64,000 nt of DNA from Chryseobacterium sp. 3008163 (GTDB lineage Bacteria > Bacteroidota > Bacteroidia > Flavobacteriales > Weeksellaceae). Below, in pieces: positions 37,691 through 47,842 of this stretch. The stretch lies in the NCBI RefSeq assembly GCF_003669035.1, contig NZ_CP033070.1:2294001-2358000 (forward strand), read 5' to 3'. A model generated the notes under the pieces. The model was not told where the DNA came from, did not search any database, and was given only the letters and a program-made list of their open reading frames with translations. The first letter of the stretch is position 1; every line of letters begins with the position of its first letter. The position numbers and the translations under genes were made by a program.

Positions 37691-38293
37691 ATGATGAAAA
37701 AGAACAAGAACTCAATTTTCAAAAACATGAGACCGCAAGGTACCATGTGGAAATTGGGTTTCTTTTTTTCATTCTTACTTATTCTTACGTCAAATTCTGT
37801 TTTTGCTCATTCGGAAACGACTGCCTCAGAGTCGGTTGTAGATTTTTCTACTGTTTCAGTTGCTCAAACACCGGAGACAGTAATTCATGTTGCGGAAGGA
37901 ACTACGATCTATGGTTCAGATCTTACTTCAAAAACCCCTGCAACTTCATCATCATCCAAGCTTAGAAAGCAAAAAAAACGAGCAGGCAAAGGAAAAGCAA
38001 TTGAACTTACAAAAAAGAATGTTCAGCTTGAAAACAAATCTAAAAAGCCTGAAACCAAAATATTAGTATTAAACCATCCATCGGACAATTCTTTCAATGT
38101 AAGCAAACACACTACGAGTGTTGGAACAATTACGGTAAACAATACTTTAAAATCTATTGTACATGATACTTTCTTTGATTTTAAAATAATACCTCTATCA
38201 TTTTACAATAATTCTTTATTCAAATATTCAATCCCTTTCATAAAGGAGATTACAGATCGTTATAGCTTTACAAGGCCTCCTCCATTTACCTAG
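37691..38293 (+). CDS. Hypothetical exported protein, first gene of the surface-protein island
   Basis: A 200-residue protein with a long N-terminus and an internal signal sequence (WKLGFFFSFLLILTSNSVFAH, cleaved about residue 40). The mature part is Thr/Ser-rich, then strongly basic (SKLRKQKKRAGKGKAIELTKKN), and ends with an aromatic region. No domain recognised. It is plus-strand and 213 bp upstream of the giant protein gene, so the two may be transcribed together. An internal ATG (residue 13, in NMRPQGTMW) is possible, but the first gives the basic n-region expected. Confidence 0.55.
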   Translation: MMKKNKNSIFKNMRPQGTMWKLGFFFSFLLILTSNSVFAHSETTASESVVDFSTVSVAQTPETVIHVAEGTTIYGSDLTSKTPATSSSSKLRKQKKRAGKGKAIELTKKNVQLENKSKKPETKILVLNHPSDNSFNVSKHTTSVGTITVNNTLKSIVHDTFFDFKIIPLSFYNNSLFKYSIPFIKEITDRYSFTRPPPFT

Positions 38294-38404
38294 CCTGACC
38301 GAGACAATAATTAATCATTGTTTCTAAGTTTTTTTGAATTAAAACTCATTCGGGCAAATCTCGCTCTTTTCTCATTTAATAAAAAAACACGACGAACAAA
38401 TCAA

Positions 38405-38438
38405 AACTGAATTCGTACGGCAGCAGGCCGTGAATTCA
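38405..38438 (+). other. Inverted repeat in the leader of the giant surface-protein gene
   Basis: GAATTCgtACGGC and GCCGTGAATTC are inverted copies with a 2-base bulge and a 5-base loop (AGCAG). There is no T tract, so it is not a standard terminator. It lies about 70 bp before the ATG at 38507 and could be an mRNA hairpin or a protein site. Confidence 0.45.
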
Positions 38439-38506
38439 GAAGATAATTACTATCGAATAGTAACATTCAACAAGTGAAAAACTATTAAACATAAAATTAT
38501 GAATCT

Positions 38507-41500
38507 ATGAAGAATTTATTACTAATGATCCTGTTTTTAACAGGAAGTCTCATCTACTCGCAGTGTACTGTGAATGCGGGTGGAAGTGTGACGATTTGTG
38601 GTACCGCATCTACACTGCAGGGTACCGCAGGAGCAAACAGTTCCGGAAGCCCAACATGGACTCTGGTGTCAAAACCCTCCGGTGCGCCAGACCCTGTGAT
38701 CACAGGCGTAAACACTTTGACACCCAATGTTACCGGAATGACTTTCCCCGGAAACTATGTATTCCAGATTACTCAACCCTGCACCACAGGACCACCGGCC
38801 ACTTCACAAGTGACCGTTACGGCTCCCGGCGATGTAAATACATTTACAGCAGGCCCAGACATTACCAATGTTAATGCTAGTGTGGGTACAGTAACCCTAA
38901 ATGGTGTCATTCCGGCAGGATATACTGCACAATGGAGTGCTTATAATATTTACACATGGGAAAGAAGCAGCATTAAGACCAATACAAATTCGCAGTTTAG
39001 TTCTACAACTACTGCATCTACTACTTTTAGCCTGATCAACAAAGTGATTCACGAAATTGATCCTGCATATGTGGTGACTTTAAGAATAACGTCTACACTA
39101 AACCCAGACTGTTACTATGAAGATACGGCAATCGTACGCTTTATCCCCAATCCACAAATTGTACTTCCAGCATCAACGACCAAATGTGTTGCAAGTGGTG
39201 GTAGTCATTTCATCCTTTTACAAACAGGTGCTCCAGTTTCCGGTTCTCCAATTTTCAATACCGGGACTACAGGATCTTCTGGTGCTCCAGGATTTGGAAC
39301 TACAGTAACAGTAAACCCTATCACTCAGCCTGCGGGAGCTAATATCTCGTTTTCTAGAATATATGACAATAGTGTATATTTCAATGGAGTGACTGCAGTA
39401 GGAACATATACCTTTACAATAACGGTAAACAATGGAGCAGGAAACTATACTACACCTACGATAACGTATGTGTACAGCGGCATCCCTCCAGGCAATGTCT
39501 CATTTTTGGTGGCTTCAGAGCCCGACCAGATGATGGTTTATAATTCCGGTGCATCGGGAGGAGAAGTTCACTGTAACTTGGCAGCTCAGACAACACCCAT
39601 TACCGTTTCGTTTTCTATAAATCCATCTGACCCTGTAACGATTACCAATACAGTAACTAACTCTGGCACCCCACCTCCAGGAACGGCTCCCGGCCTTTCT
39701 GCGGTAAGCGGTTCAGGCACCTCTGCAAACAGAAGTTTTACCGTAACTCCTCCCACAGGTGGATGGCGTGTGGGAACTTACAAATTTACAGTTGGTACAA
39801 ATAACGGAACCTGTAACCCAATAAGCCAGGTATATTACATTCACATATCGGATGGACTTCGACCTAATGTAACAGTAAACGATATCGCAGTATGTTATCC
39901 GGGAAGTGGAGCCGTAACAGCTACCGTTCCTCTGCCAGCCGTTTACAAGGGTGCTGTCAACACCAGCTACTTACAAGATTTTGATGCACAATATGACTTT
40001 ACAGTGGTTTCTAAGCCTGCAGGATCAGGAACACCTACCATTCCGGCAAGATCTTTAAGATTGTTCACGTTATCTTCTACCCAAATCGGAAATCTTACGA
40101 CGCCCGGAGAGTATGTTTTCACCATAAAATCAAACCCTGTAAATAGTTCTATAGGAGCGTTCTTAGATAAAGAATATGCCTGCTCCGGAACATCCAGAGA
40201 AGATACCTTTTCTATATTTGTAACCACTACGGTGAATTCAAATGCAGGATCTGATCAAAGTATTGTGGGAAGCATCGCTACCTTACAAGGTAACAACACA
40301 GGAGTTGCTACCGGTACATGGACTTTAGTATCAAAACCTGCGGGAGCTCCGGATCCGGTTATCGTTTCCCCGACATCTCCCAACAGTAATGTGACAGGGC
40401 TTAACACTGTAGGTAATTATACCTTTAGATGGACAGTGGCAACAGGTGTTTGTACCACCTCAGATGACACGGTAGTGAATGTTGCAGATGCAGCTCCGGG
40501 TGGAGTGTTTTCTGCGGCTTGGTATCGTGCAGATGCACCTTTAACCTTGTTCTCAGATGCAGGTACTACTCCAGCTGCAGACAATGCAACGATTCAGCAA
40601 TGGAAAGAATTCAACGGTAGACCTTTTACTTTGGCGCAAGCTACCACTACACTCCGTCCACAGTTTTCAAGTACCACAACATTGGTAAACTTCAACCCTA
40701 CTGTAAACTATACAACATCTAGTAAATGGTTGCAGTATGACGGAAATACACTGGGAAATATCATAGACAGAAGTACCGGAGCATTGTTTTCTGCGGGTAA
40801 TACCACGGGTACCACAGCCTTTTTTGGCTTTGGAACATCAGGAGCCGGAAACACAATGGATGATCCGGGCTTATATAATTTCACAGGGAATAAATTTTTA
40901 TTCTATCCGGTAATTTTAGACTATGACCCTGTGAGTACCTATACTATCAATGGTCCTTACATTGGCGGAGGTACATGGCAGAATGGTGCCGGAGCTGCAG
41001 GAAATAATGCTGTAAACATCACATTAGATGGTTTCCATCAAACCTACAACACAGGTATCTCAAATGTAAATACTGCAGCAGGTCGAAATGCATTGATGGC
41101 TGGAGGAGCAGAAACATCAGTAGCTTTCCAGCAAAACGAAATGATTGTTTTTGATTATAAACTATCTGATCCAGAAGTAAACAGAGTAGAATCTTACCTT
41201 GCCATCAAATACGGAAAAACATTAAGTAAAGAACAGAACAGAAATTATTTGAGCTCTACAGGTGCCGTAGTTTGGGATGGAACTGCTAACAATAGCTACT
41301 ATAACAATGTTTTTGGTATTGCAAGAGATAACATTTCAGTGATGTATCAAAAGCAGTCAAGAAGTGTTAATGCGAATCAGAAATTAATCATAGGGGCAGG
41401 AAACTCATTGGCAAATACCAATGCAGCCAATACGAATAGCTTAGTTGAGAGCCAATTTCTTCTTACAGGAGATAATGGTTTAAAGCAAAGCCTTAGTATT

Positions 41501-44500
41501 CCATTGAGTTACACTGCTGGTTCTAACGGAGTTACCAACACCCGTTTTGAATCGATCTGGAAAGTACAAAATACAAACACCGTAGGAAATGTAATCGTTG
41601 CGTGGCCAAAAGGTGTGACAAACTTGTATTTAGTACAATCTCTAGATGCTGCTTTCGATGGAACCGACACTTTCACACCAATGACCACAGAAGTGACTGT
41701 AAATGGTGTAGTGTATAATACTGCTACTGTAACATTAGGAAACGGGCAATTCTTCACGTTTGCAGGTTTTGCACAAGCTCCGGGAGGGGTTACAGGCCCT
41801 GATTTCTGGGTGAAATCTGACGATGCAGGAACGATTAGCACAGCATGGAAAGATAATTCTATCAATGCAGATAACATTCCGAATGTGGGTGGAATTACAT
41901 TATCGCCAGCCGATAGAAACCATAACTTCCATCCTTATACCTCTGGTTATACTGGTAGTAAATTCTTCTATAATTCTTCTTCGGTAATGAATCCGCTGGG
42001 TAATGTAGAATTAGCTAACACCAACACTTCTGTTTTCTCAGCAGTAAGACCTACTACTGTTAACGGAACAGGCCGTATTGTAGGTATCGATGATGATACG
42101 AATGCAGCCGAGCCCGGATTTTCTATTGCTAGCGGAAGACCAAGACAATATGAATTTTTCGCATCAACAACTTCTTCAGATTTTTCTGTAGATTTCAATG
42201 TAGGGCAGTCTAATATATTTTCAGCATTAGCCAATAATACGGTTGCCAACGGTGGAACTTCATCTATCGCAGGAGGAGAAAAAAGATTGGGTCTTAATGG
42301 TACGTATGAATCTTTTTCGGGTTTCTCTGCAGCTAATAGATTCCAAATTTACGGTACCAATCTAAGAATAGGTCAGTCAGGTTGGGATGCAGGTGGTCCT
42401 TTTCCAGGTGATATTATGGAGGTTGCATGGTACAACCGTATATTGACTGCGAATGAGCAATCAAGAGTTAATTCTTATCTGGCTGTAAAGAATGGTGTTA
42501 CATTAAATGAAAACTACCTTTCTACAAATAGTGGTGTGGTATGGGACAGAACAAACAATGCCGGTTATAATAATAATATTTTCGGTATTGCCAAGGATGA
42601 TTTCACAGCATTGCACCAGAAACAAGCAGGAAGTGTAAACAGCGGACAGAAACTAGTAATTTCTACTACTGGATTTGCAAACAGCAACGCTGCCAATAGC
42701 ACAAACGTTGTCAGTGACCTACAGTTCTTGATGACAGGTGATAATGGCTTGAAGCAAAGCCTTAGTATTCCATTGAGTTACACTGCTGGTTCTAACGGAG
42801 TTACCAACACCCGTTTTGAATCGATCTGGAAAGTACAAAATACAAACACCGTAGGAAATGTAATCGTTGCGTGGCCAAAAGGTGTGACAAACTTGTATTT
42901 AGTACAATCTCTAGATGCTGCTTTCGATGGAACCGACACTTTCACACCAATGACCACAGAAGTGACTGTAAATGGTGTAGTGTATAATACTGCTACTGTA
43001 ACATTAGGAAACGGGCAATTCTTCACATTTGCAGGTTTTGCACAAGCTCCTGGAGGAGTTACTGGTCCTGATTTCTGGGTGAAATCTGACGATGCAGGAA
43101 CGATTAGCACAGCATGGAAAGATAATTCTATCAATGCAGACGACATTCCGAATGTAGGTGGAATTGCTTTATCTCCAGCGGATAGAAACCATAACTTCCA
43201 TCCTTATACCTCTGGTTATACTGGTAGTAAATTCTTTTATAATTCTTCTTCGGTAATGAATCCGCTGGGTAATGTAGAATTACCTAACACCAACACCTCC
43301 GTTTTCTCAGCAGTAAGACCTACTACTGTTAACGGAACAGGACGTATTGTAGGTATCGATGATGATGCAACATATGCAGCTGAACCAGCATTTTCTATTG
43401 CTAGCGGAAGACCAAGACAATATGAATTTTTCGCATCAACAACTTCTTCAGATTTTTCTGTAGATTTCAATGTAGGGCAGTCTAATATATTTTCAGCATT
43501 AGCCAATAATACGGTTGCCAACGGTGGAACTTCAGCTATCGCAGGAGGAGAAAAAAGATTGGGTCTTAATGGCTCTTATGAATCTTTTTCAGGTTTCGCT
43601 GCAACTAACCGATTCCAAATTTATGGTAGAAACCTTAGAATAGGTGAGGCCGGTTGGGATGCTGGAGCTCCTTTCCCTGGTGATATCATGGAGGTTGCTT
43701 GGTATAACCGTACACTGACTGCCAACGAGCAATCAAGAGTTAATTCTTATCTGGCTGTAAAGAATGGAGTTACATTAAATGAAAACTATCTTTCTACAAT
43801 CAGCACTGTGGTATGGGACAGAACCATTAATACCGGATACAATAATAATATCTTCGGTATTGCTAAGGATGATTTCACAGCATTGCACCAGAAGCAGGCA
43901 GGAAGTGTAAACAGCGGACAGAAACTAGTAATTTCCACTACCGGATTTGCAAACAGCAATGCTACCAATAGCACAAACGTCATCAGTGACCTACAGTTCT
44001 TGATGACAGGTGATAATGGCTTAAGACAAAGTCTAACAACTCCTTTGAGTTATACTGCCGGTTCTAACGGCATTGCAAACTATCGTTTTGAATCAATCTG
44101 GAAAGTTCAAAACACGAATAATGTAGGAACTGTTACCGTAGCATGGCCGAAAAGTGTGAAAAACTTGTACTTAGTGCAGTCACCAGATTCAGGTTTTGAT
44201 GCAACAGATACTTTTACACCAATGACTACAGAAGTCACTGTAAATGGTGTGGTATATAATACGGTAAATGTAACGTTAGGAAATGGACAATTCTTCACTT
44301 TTGCAGGATTCGGAAACGCTCCTGGAGGTGTTGCCTCTAACCTATCTTACTGGTACAGAGCCGACAAGAACGCCACCAACACTGGAGCTACAACAGATGT
44401 GACTGGATGGACGGATATGTGGAACGGAACTACAGTTTCACAAAGAGTAACCAATGCGCTTCCTAAGTATGCTGTAGGTACATCAAGTTACTTCAATTTT

Positions 44501-47026
44501 AACCCGGGAATTAACTTTACAGCTATTAATCAGACATTAGGTAATATAACTACACAAACAGTTACAAATACCAGTAATGACATATTTACAGTTACTAAAG
44601 AAGGAATGACATCCTCAGGAAGTCCAACTCCTCATTTCTTGAGTATAGGTATGGATAATGTAAACACCACTATTTCAAATTGGGATTACACGGGCTTTAC
44701 TCCTGCCGGTACCAACATAGAAAGAAGAGTTGTAGGTGGAGGAACACAATTCGTAAATTCCGCAGTTAATTTCTCTACAACAATTCCAAGCATCATGTAT
44801 AATACCTTTACTAATACCACATTAGCCAGAGGGTTGAATGGGGCAGCTAATGGAACTACAGCTAACTATACTGCTGTAGGATTAGCCTTAGGAGGTCATA
44901 TATTTGGTGATACTCGTTGGACTGGCAGCGGAAGTGATAACGGAGGTTTTATTGGTAATCTCGGAGAGACCATCATCTACGGTGCTGGTAATTTGACAAC
45001 TACCGAACGTAGAAGAGTAGATTCTTACCTTGCTATCAAGTATGGAATTACTATGGGACGAGTAGATACAGAGCATTATTTAGATACTGACGGAACTATA
45101 GTTTGGAATGGTGCATCAAACATCACTTACAACAATAATATCTTCGGGGTATCAAGAGATGATATTGAGGTTTTCGAACAGAAAGTATCTAAAAGTGTGA
45201 ATACCGGAACAATACTTACCGTGGCAACTACCAATGATTTCGTCAATCCAAACCAGGATGTAGCACGTACAGGATTTGCCAACGATAAAACATATTTCCT
45301 ATTGGGAGATAACAATGTGACGGTAACACCTCTTGTTGACATTACGGTTGCAGGAAATACCTATAAGAGAATTCAGAGAGCTTGGATGGCACAAGAGAAA
45401 AAATCTGATGCAGGTTCTTTATTCTTTGAAGCAAATCTTTCTGCTTATAATCTTGCTTTACCAGCCACAGACGGTAATGTAGTAATGTTAGTAGCGGATG
45501 ATGCTAATTTTACAACTAATGTACAAGCAATAAACCCTTTGTCTAATAATTCCGGAAAGTATATCTATAACCAAAATATCGCAGATGGTAAATATATTAC
45601 ATTTGCCACTTATTGGATTGATACAGACGGAGATGGGGTGATAGATGCGTGCGATCTTGATGATGATAATGATGGGATTCTTGATGTAAATGAAAGAAGT
45701 TGTGAACTTACAGGACAAACCATTAGAATAGGATATATCCCAGATTCAAGAGCTACCGCTTCTGCTGACAGTGGATATACTTTTGATGGGCAGTATATGA
45801 ATAACTCTGGAGCATTGAAGTTAACTAATCCGGCTAATTTTGGACCTGCTGGAACTGTGAAGGCTACTATTGTTTTGGTAAATATGGGAACTGCACCAAT
45901 TACTAAAAACATTATCAACTCCCTGAATTTGAATGCTATATTTCTTGGAGGAATTGATAATGTGGTAACTTCTTATCTATCAGCATCTGAGTTTGATGCA
46001 ATCAAAGACTGGTCAGCTGAATCGTCGAATAATTTTGTCGTTTCAACACAAGTACAAACTAAGCCATGGGGAGCAACTACAGTTGCGGGAAATGTAAACC
46101 CAGACATTCCTACACCATACGGAAGTCAAACCCCTATTTTTAATGGTCCTTTTGGGAATATTACCTCATTTAATCAAGGAGGGTCTTATCAGGGGTATTT
46201 CACAAACATAGTATCTCCTTGTAATACTGGTGCATTAGCGACAGATCAAAATAATAATCCTGTAATCTCTCTTGACGGAAATTACAATGATCTAATGATT
46301 GCTGATGTTGATATTTTGACTACAATCGGAGGTGTGACAAATGGTAATGCTATTACTTCAAATAATGATAAGCTTTTTGCTAATATCTGGGCTTTTGTGG
46401 TTCAACAATCAGCTTGTACGAGTAAAGATACTGATGGAGATGGCATCCCGAATCATTTAGACTTAGATTCAGATAACGATGGATGTTTAGATGCATTAGA
46501 AGGAAGCGCAAATTTTGTAGTAGGTGATCTAGTACCCGCTGGTGGTACGGTTACAGTTGGTTTTGGTTCAACCGCATTAATTAAAAATTTATGTGGAGGC
46601 ATTACTTGTGTAGGCGCAAATGGTATTCCAACCATCGCAGGAGCAGGACAAGGCATTGGAAGTTCGCAGAATATAGCGATTAACGGCTGTCAAACTGCCT
46701 GCTACAAACCAGGCATAACAGCGGGAACAGCATTAGACACCAAAGTAGGTATTACTTCTCTTAACAGAGCCGGAGCGACAGACAGTGACAACTGGCCTAT
46801 GACCCGTAAAGGTGGATGGCTAGCACTAGAAGCTAAAACCAAAGGTTTTGTACCAAACAGAGTAGCATTCAGCGCAGGAAATCCTGTGGGAATCGCTCCT
46901 GCCAACTTCGTAGAAGGGATGATGGTATATGATACCACCAACAAATGTATGAAGATCTACACCTTGAAAGAAGGAGACTCTTCTATGGCTTGGCATTGTA
47001 TCACCACACAAACCTGTCCTGATTAA
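38507..47026 (+). CDS. Giant repetitive surface protein (2839 residues)
   Basis: A signal peptide (MKNLLLMILFLTGSLIYSQ) leads into PKD/Ig-like beta domains; WTLVSKPSGAPDPVI and WTLVSKPAGAPDPVI recur at about residues 53 and 608. From ~670 on come LamG-like and DUF8202-like modules with the recurring pattern SYLAVKNG, VVWD, NNIFGIAKDD, QKQAGSVN. Residues ~993-1840 hold two near-identical units of 423-424 residues and part of a third. Two thrombospondin type 3-like calcium-binding segments (DTDGDGVIDACDLDDDNDG at ~2372; DTDGDGIPNHLDLDSDNDG at ~2641) precede the end, which is MMVYDTTNKCMKIYTLKEGD and not a T9SS type A domain. Probably an adhesin-like cell-surface protein. Confidence 0.85.
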   Translation: MKNLLLMILFLTGSLIYSQCTVNAGGSVTICGTASTLQGTAGANSSGSPTWTLVSKPSGAPDPVITGVNTLTPNVTGMTFPGNYVFQITQPCTTGPPATSQVTVTAPGDVNTFTAGPDITNVNASVGTVTLNGVIPAGYTAQWSAYNIYTWERSSIKTNTNSQFSSTTTASTTFSLINKVIHEIDPAYVVTLRITSTLNPDCYYEDTAIVRFIPNPQIVLPASTTKCVASGGSHFILLQTGAPVSGSPIFNTGTTGSSGAPGFGTTVTVNPITQPAGANISFSRIYDNSVYFNGVTAVGTYTFTITVNNGAGNYTTPTITYVYSGIPPGNVSFLVASEPDQMMVYNSGASGGEVHCNLAAQTTPITVSFSINPSDPVTITNTVTNSGTPPPGTAPGLSAVSGSGTSANRSFTVTPPTGGWRVGTYKFTVGTNNGTCNPISQVYYIHISDGLRPNVTVNDIAVCYPGSGAVTATVPLPAVYKGAVNTSYLQDFDAQYDFTVVSKPAGSGTPTIPARSLRLFTLSSTQIGNLTTPGEYVFTIKSNPVNSSIGAFLDKEYACSGTSREDTFSIFVTTTVNSNAGSDQSIVGSIATLQGNNTGVATGTWTLVSKPAGAPDPVIVSPTSPNSNVTGLNTVGNYTFRWTVATGVCTTSDDTVVNVADAAPGGVFSAAWYRADAPLTLFSDAGTTPAADNATIQQWKEFNGRPFTLAQATTTLRPQFSSTTTLVNFNPTVNYTTSSKWLQYDGNTLGNIIDRSTGALFSAGNTTGTTAFFGFGTSGAGNTMDDPGLYNFTGNKFLFYPVILDYDPVSTYTINGPYIGGGTWQNGAGAAGNNAVNITLDGFHQTYNTGISNVNTAAGRNALMAGGAETSVAFQQNEMIVFDYKLSDPEVNRVESYLAIKYGKTLSKEQNRNYLSSTGAVVWDGTANNSYYNNVFGIARDNISVMYQKQSRSVNANQKLIIGAGNSLANTNAANTNSLVESQFLLTGDNGLKQSLSIPLSYTAGSNGVTNTRFESIWKVQNTNTVGNVIVAWPKGVTNLYLVQSLDAAFDGTDTFTPMTTEVTVNGVVYNTATVTLGNGQFFTFAGFAQAPGGVTGPDFWVKSDDAGTISTAWKDNSINADNIPNVGGITLSPADRNHNFHPYTSGYTGSKFFYNSSSVMNPLGNVELANTNTSVFSAVRPTTVNGTGRIVGIDDDTNAAEPGFSIASGRPRQYEFFASTTSSDFSVDFNVGQSNIFSALANNTVANGGTSSIAGGEKRLGLNGTYESFSGFSAANRFQIYGTNLRIGQSGWDAGGPFPGDIMEVAWYNRILTANEQSRVNSYLAVKNGVTLNENYLSTNSGVVWDRTNNAGYNNNIFGIAKDDFTALHQKQAGSVNSGQKLVISTTGFANSNAANSTNVVSDLQFLMTGDNGLKQSLSIPLSYTAGSNGVTNTRFESIWKVQNTNTVGNVIVAWPKGVTNLYLVQSLDAAFDGTDTFTPMTTEVTVNGVVYNTATVTLGNGQFFTFAGFAQAPGGVTGPDFWVKSDDAGTISTAWKDNSINADDIPNVGGIALSPADRNHNFHPYTSGYTGSKFFYNSSSVMNPLGNVELPNTNTSVFSAVRPTTVNGTGRIVGIDDDATYAAEPAFSIASGRPRQYEFFASTTSSDFSVDFNVGQSNIFSALANNTVANGGTSAIAGGEKRLGLNGSYESFSGFAATNRFQIYGRNLRIGEAGWDAGAPFPGDIMEVAWYNRTLTANEQSRVNSYLAVKNGVTLNENYLSTISTVVWDRTINTGYNNNIFGIAKDDFTALHQKQAGSVNSGQKLVISTTGFANSNATNSTNVISDLQFLMTGDNGLRQSLTTPLSYTAGSNGIANYRFESIWKVQNTNNVGTVTVAWPKSVKNLYLVQSPDSGFDATDTFTPMTTEVTVNGVVYNTVNVTLGNGQFFTFAGFGNAPGGVASNLSYWYRADKNATNTGATTDVTGWTDMWNGTTVSQRVTNALPKYAVGTSSYFNFNPGINFTAINQTLGNITTQTVTNTSNDIFTVTKEGMTSSGSPTPHFLSIGMDNVNTTISNWDYTGFTPAGTNIERRVVGGGTQFVNSAVNFSTTIPSIMYNTFTNTTLARGLNGAANGTTANYTAVGLALGGHIFGDTRWTGSGSDNGGFIGNLGETIIYGAGNLTTTERRRVDSYLAIKYGITMGRVDTEHYLDTDGTIVWNGASNITYNNNIFGVSRDDIEVFEQKVSKSVNTGTILTVATTNDFVNPNQDVARTGFANDKTYFLLGDNNVTVTPLVDITVAGNTYKRIQRAWMAQEKKSDAGSLFFEANLSAYNLALPATDGNVVMLVADDANFTTNVQAINPLSNNSGKYIYNQNIADGKYITFATYWIDTDGDGVIDACDLDDDNDGILDVNERSCELTGQTIRIGYIPDSRATASADSGYTFDGQYMNNSGALKLTNPANFGPAGTVKATIVLVNMGTAPITKNIINSLNLNAIFLGGIDNVVTSYLSASEFDAIKDWSAESSNNFVVSTQVQTKPWGATTVAGNVNPDIPTPYGSQTPIFNGPFGNITSFNQGGSYQGYFTNIVSPCNTGALATDQNNNPVISLDGNYNDLMIADVDILTTIGGVTNGNAITSNNDKLFANIWAFVVQQSACTSKDTDGDGIPNHLDLDSDNDGCLDALEGSANFVVGDLVPAGGTVTVGFGSTALIKNLCGGITCVGANGIPTIAGAGQGIGSSQNIAINGCQTACYKPGITAGTALDTKVGITSLNRAGATDSDNWPMTRKGGWLALEAKTKGFVPNRVAFSAGNPVGIAPANFVEGMMVYDTTNKCMKIYTLKEGDSSMAWHCITTQTCPD
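41461..44020 (+). repeat. Two near-identical 1.27-kb tandem units inside the giant surface-protein gene
   Basis: The sequence AAGCAAAGCCTTAGTATTCC at 41483 recurs at 42752, an offset of 1269 bases; a diverged third copy starts at 44024 (offset 1272). Units 1 and 2 are almost base-for-base identical for most of the first ~800 bp (for example 41500-41800 against 42769-43069) and differ more after that. All offsets are multiples of 3, so the frame is kept. This is recent duplication or gene conversion, since even silent positions are conserved. Confidence 0.92.
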
Positions 47027-47038
47027 TAGATTTAAATA

Positions 47039-47078
47039 CAGACTGAGTAGTTTGTCAAAAGCTGCTCAGTCTATTTTA
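47039..47078 (+). terminator. Possible terminator after the giant gene
   Basis: AGACTGAG pairs with CTCAGTCT (47040-47047 with 47064-47071) and is followed by ATTTTAAAA. The T tract is weak, so read-through to the gene at 47149 is likely. Confidence 0.5.
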
Positions 47079-47148
47079 AAAATGAAAGATTAAAAGAGAT
47101 TGATTTACAATCATCTCAAAATATTAATTTCTAAAACAAACAATAGAT

Positions 47149-47685
47149 ATGAAAAATATAATCACAGCAATTGCAGTAGTTTTCGTAAGTATATCTATAC
47201 ACGCACAAATCGCAATAGGAAAACAAGCAGTAAGCAATACTTCTGTCTCCTTAGAGTTTGATACTACAGAAAACCGTGGTCTTATTCTTCCGTACGTAGA
47301 AACAAAAACAGGAATTACGGAAAACGGTACCATCATCTATGATGTTACAGATCATAAAGTGAAATACCTTAAAGACACTGGTGTGTGGGCTAATCTTAGT
47401 GAAGACGATGGAACAGCGGCCACGATAGGAACAGCGGATATTGCCATTCAAACATTAAAAACAGACTCTAATTCTGCTAAAGCTGCTATCGGAACGACAG
47501 CCGCAACAGACACAACGCCGGGAGTTTTGGTTTTAACTGATGCCAATAAAGCGATGGTTCTCCCAAAAGTAGCAAATCCACATTTAAGCATTATCAATCC
47601 CGCAGCGGGAATGATGGTTTATGATACTACAAAAAGACAGCTTGCTGTTTACAACGGTACAGTGTGGTCTTTCTGGAAACCATAA
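47149..47685 (+). CDS. Small exported protein sharing a C-terminal motif with the giant protein
   Basis: A 178-residue protein with a signal peptide (IAVVFVSISIHAQ). The C-terminal ~45 residues include MVLPKVANPHLSIINPAAGMMVYDTTKRQLAVYNGTVW, and a similar N-terminal phrase is present, LEFDTTENRGLILPYVET. The giant protein's end has the same GMMVYDTTNKxxxIY pattern, so both end in a related small beta domain. Likely a surface partner in the same island. The domain is common in Flavobacteriia exported proteins; its role is unknown. Confidence 0.72.
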   Translation: MKNIITAIAVVFVSISIHAQIAIGKQAVSNTSVSLEFDTTENRGLILPYVETKTGITENGTIIYDVTDHKVKYLKDTGVWANLSEDDGTAATIGTADIAIQTLKTDSNSAKAAIGTTAATDTTPGVLVLTDANKAMVLPKVANPHLSIINPAAGMMVYDTTKRQLAVYNGTVWSFWKP

Positions 47686-47760
47686 TTTTAAAATAGATGC
47701 CATTCATCTGTAAGTGAGTAAAATTACTTCACAGCAACGCATGGTCATTACAATGTAAAA

Positions 47761-47809
47761 TTTGTTTTATGTGTCAAAGTTGAAATATACTTTGACACGA
47801 TAAAACAAA
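47761..47809. promoter_or_regulatory. 19-bp inverted repeat upstream of the orphan HTH genes
   Basis: TTTGTTTTAT-GTGTCAAAG (47761-47779) is the inverted copy of CTTTGACAC-g-ATAAAACAAA (47790-47809), with one unpaired base and a 10-base spacer. It is 34 bp before the ATG at 47843. No T tract follows, so a plain terminator is unlikely; it could be an operator for autoregulation or the end of a mobile unit. Confidence 0.6.
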
Positions 47810-47842
47810 GAAATAAGAAGAAAATAATGATCATTTGTAACA

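Noticed and set aside
41509..43521. Several minus-strand open frames of 93-122 codons, repeated in pairs about 1269 bp apart
   Set aside because: They are antisense shadows of the giant surface-protein gene and are repeated only because the gene itself is repeated.
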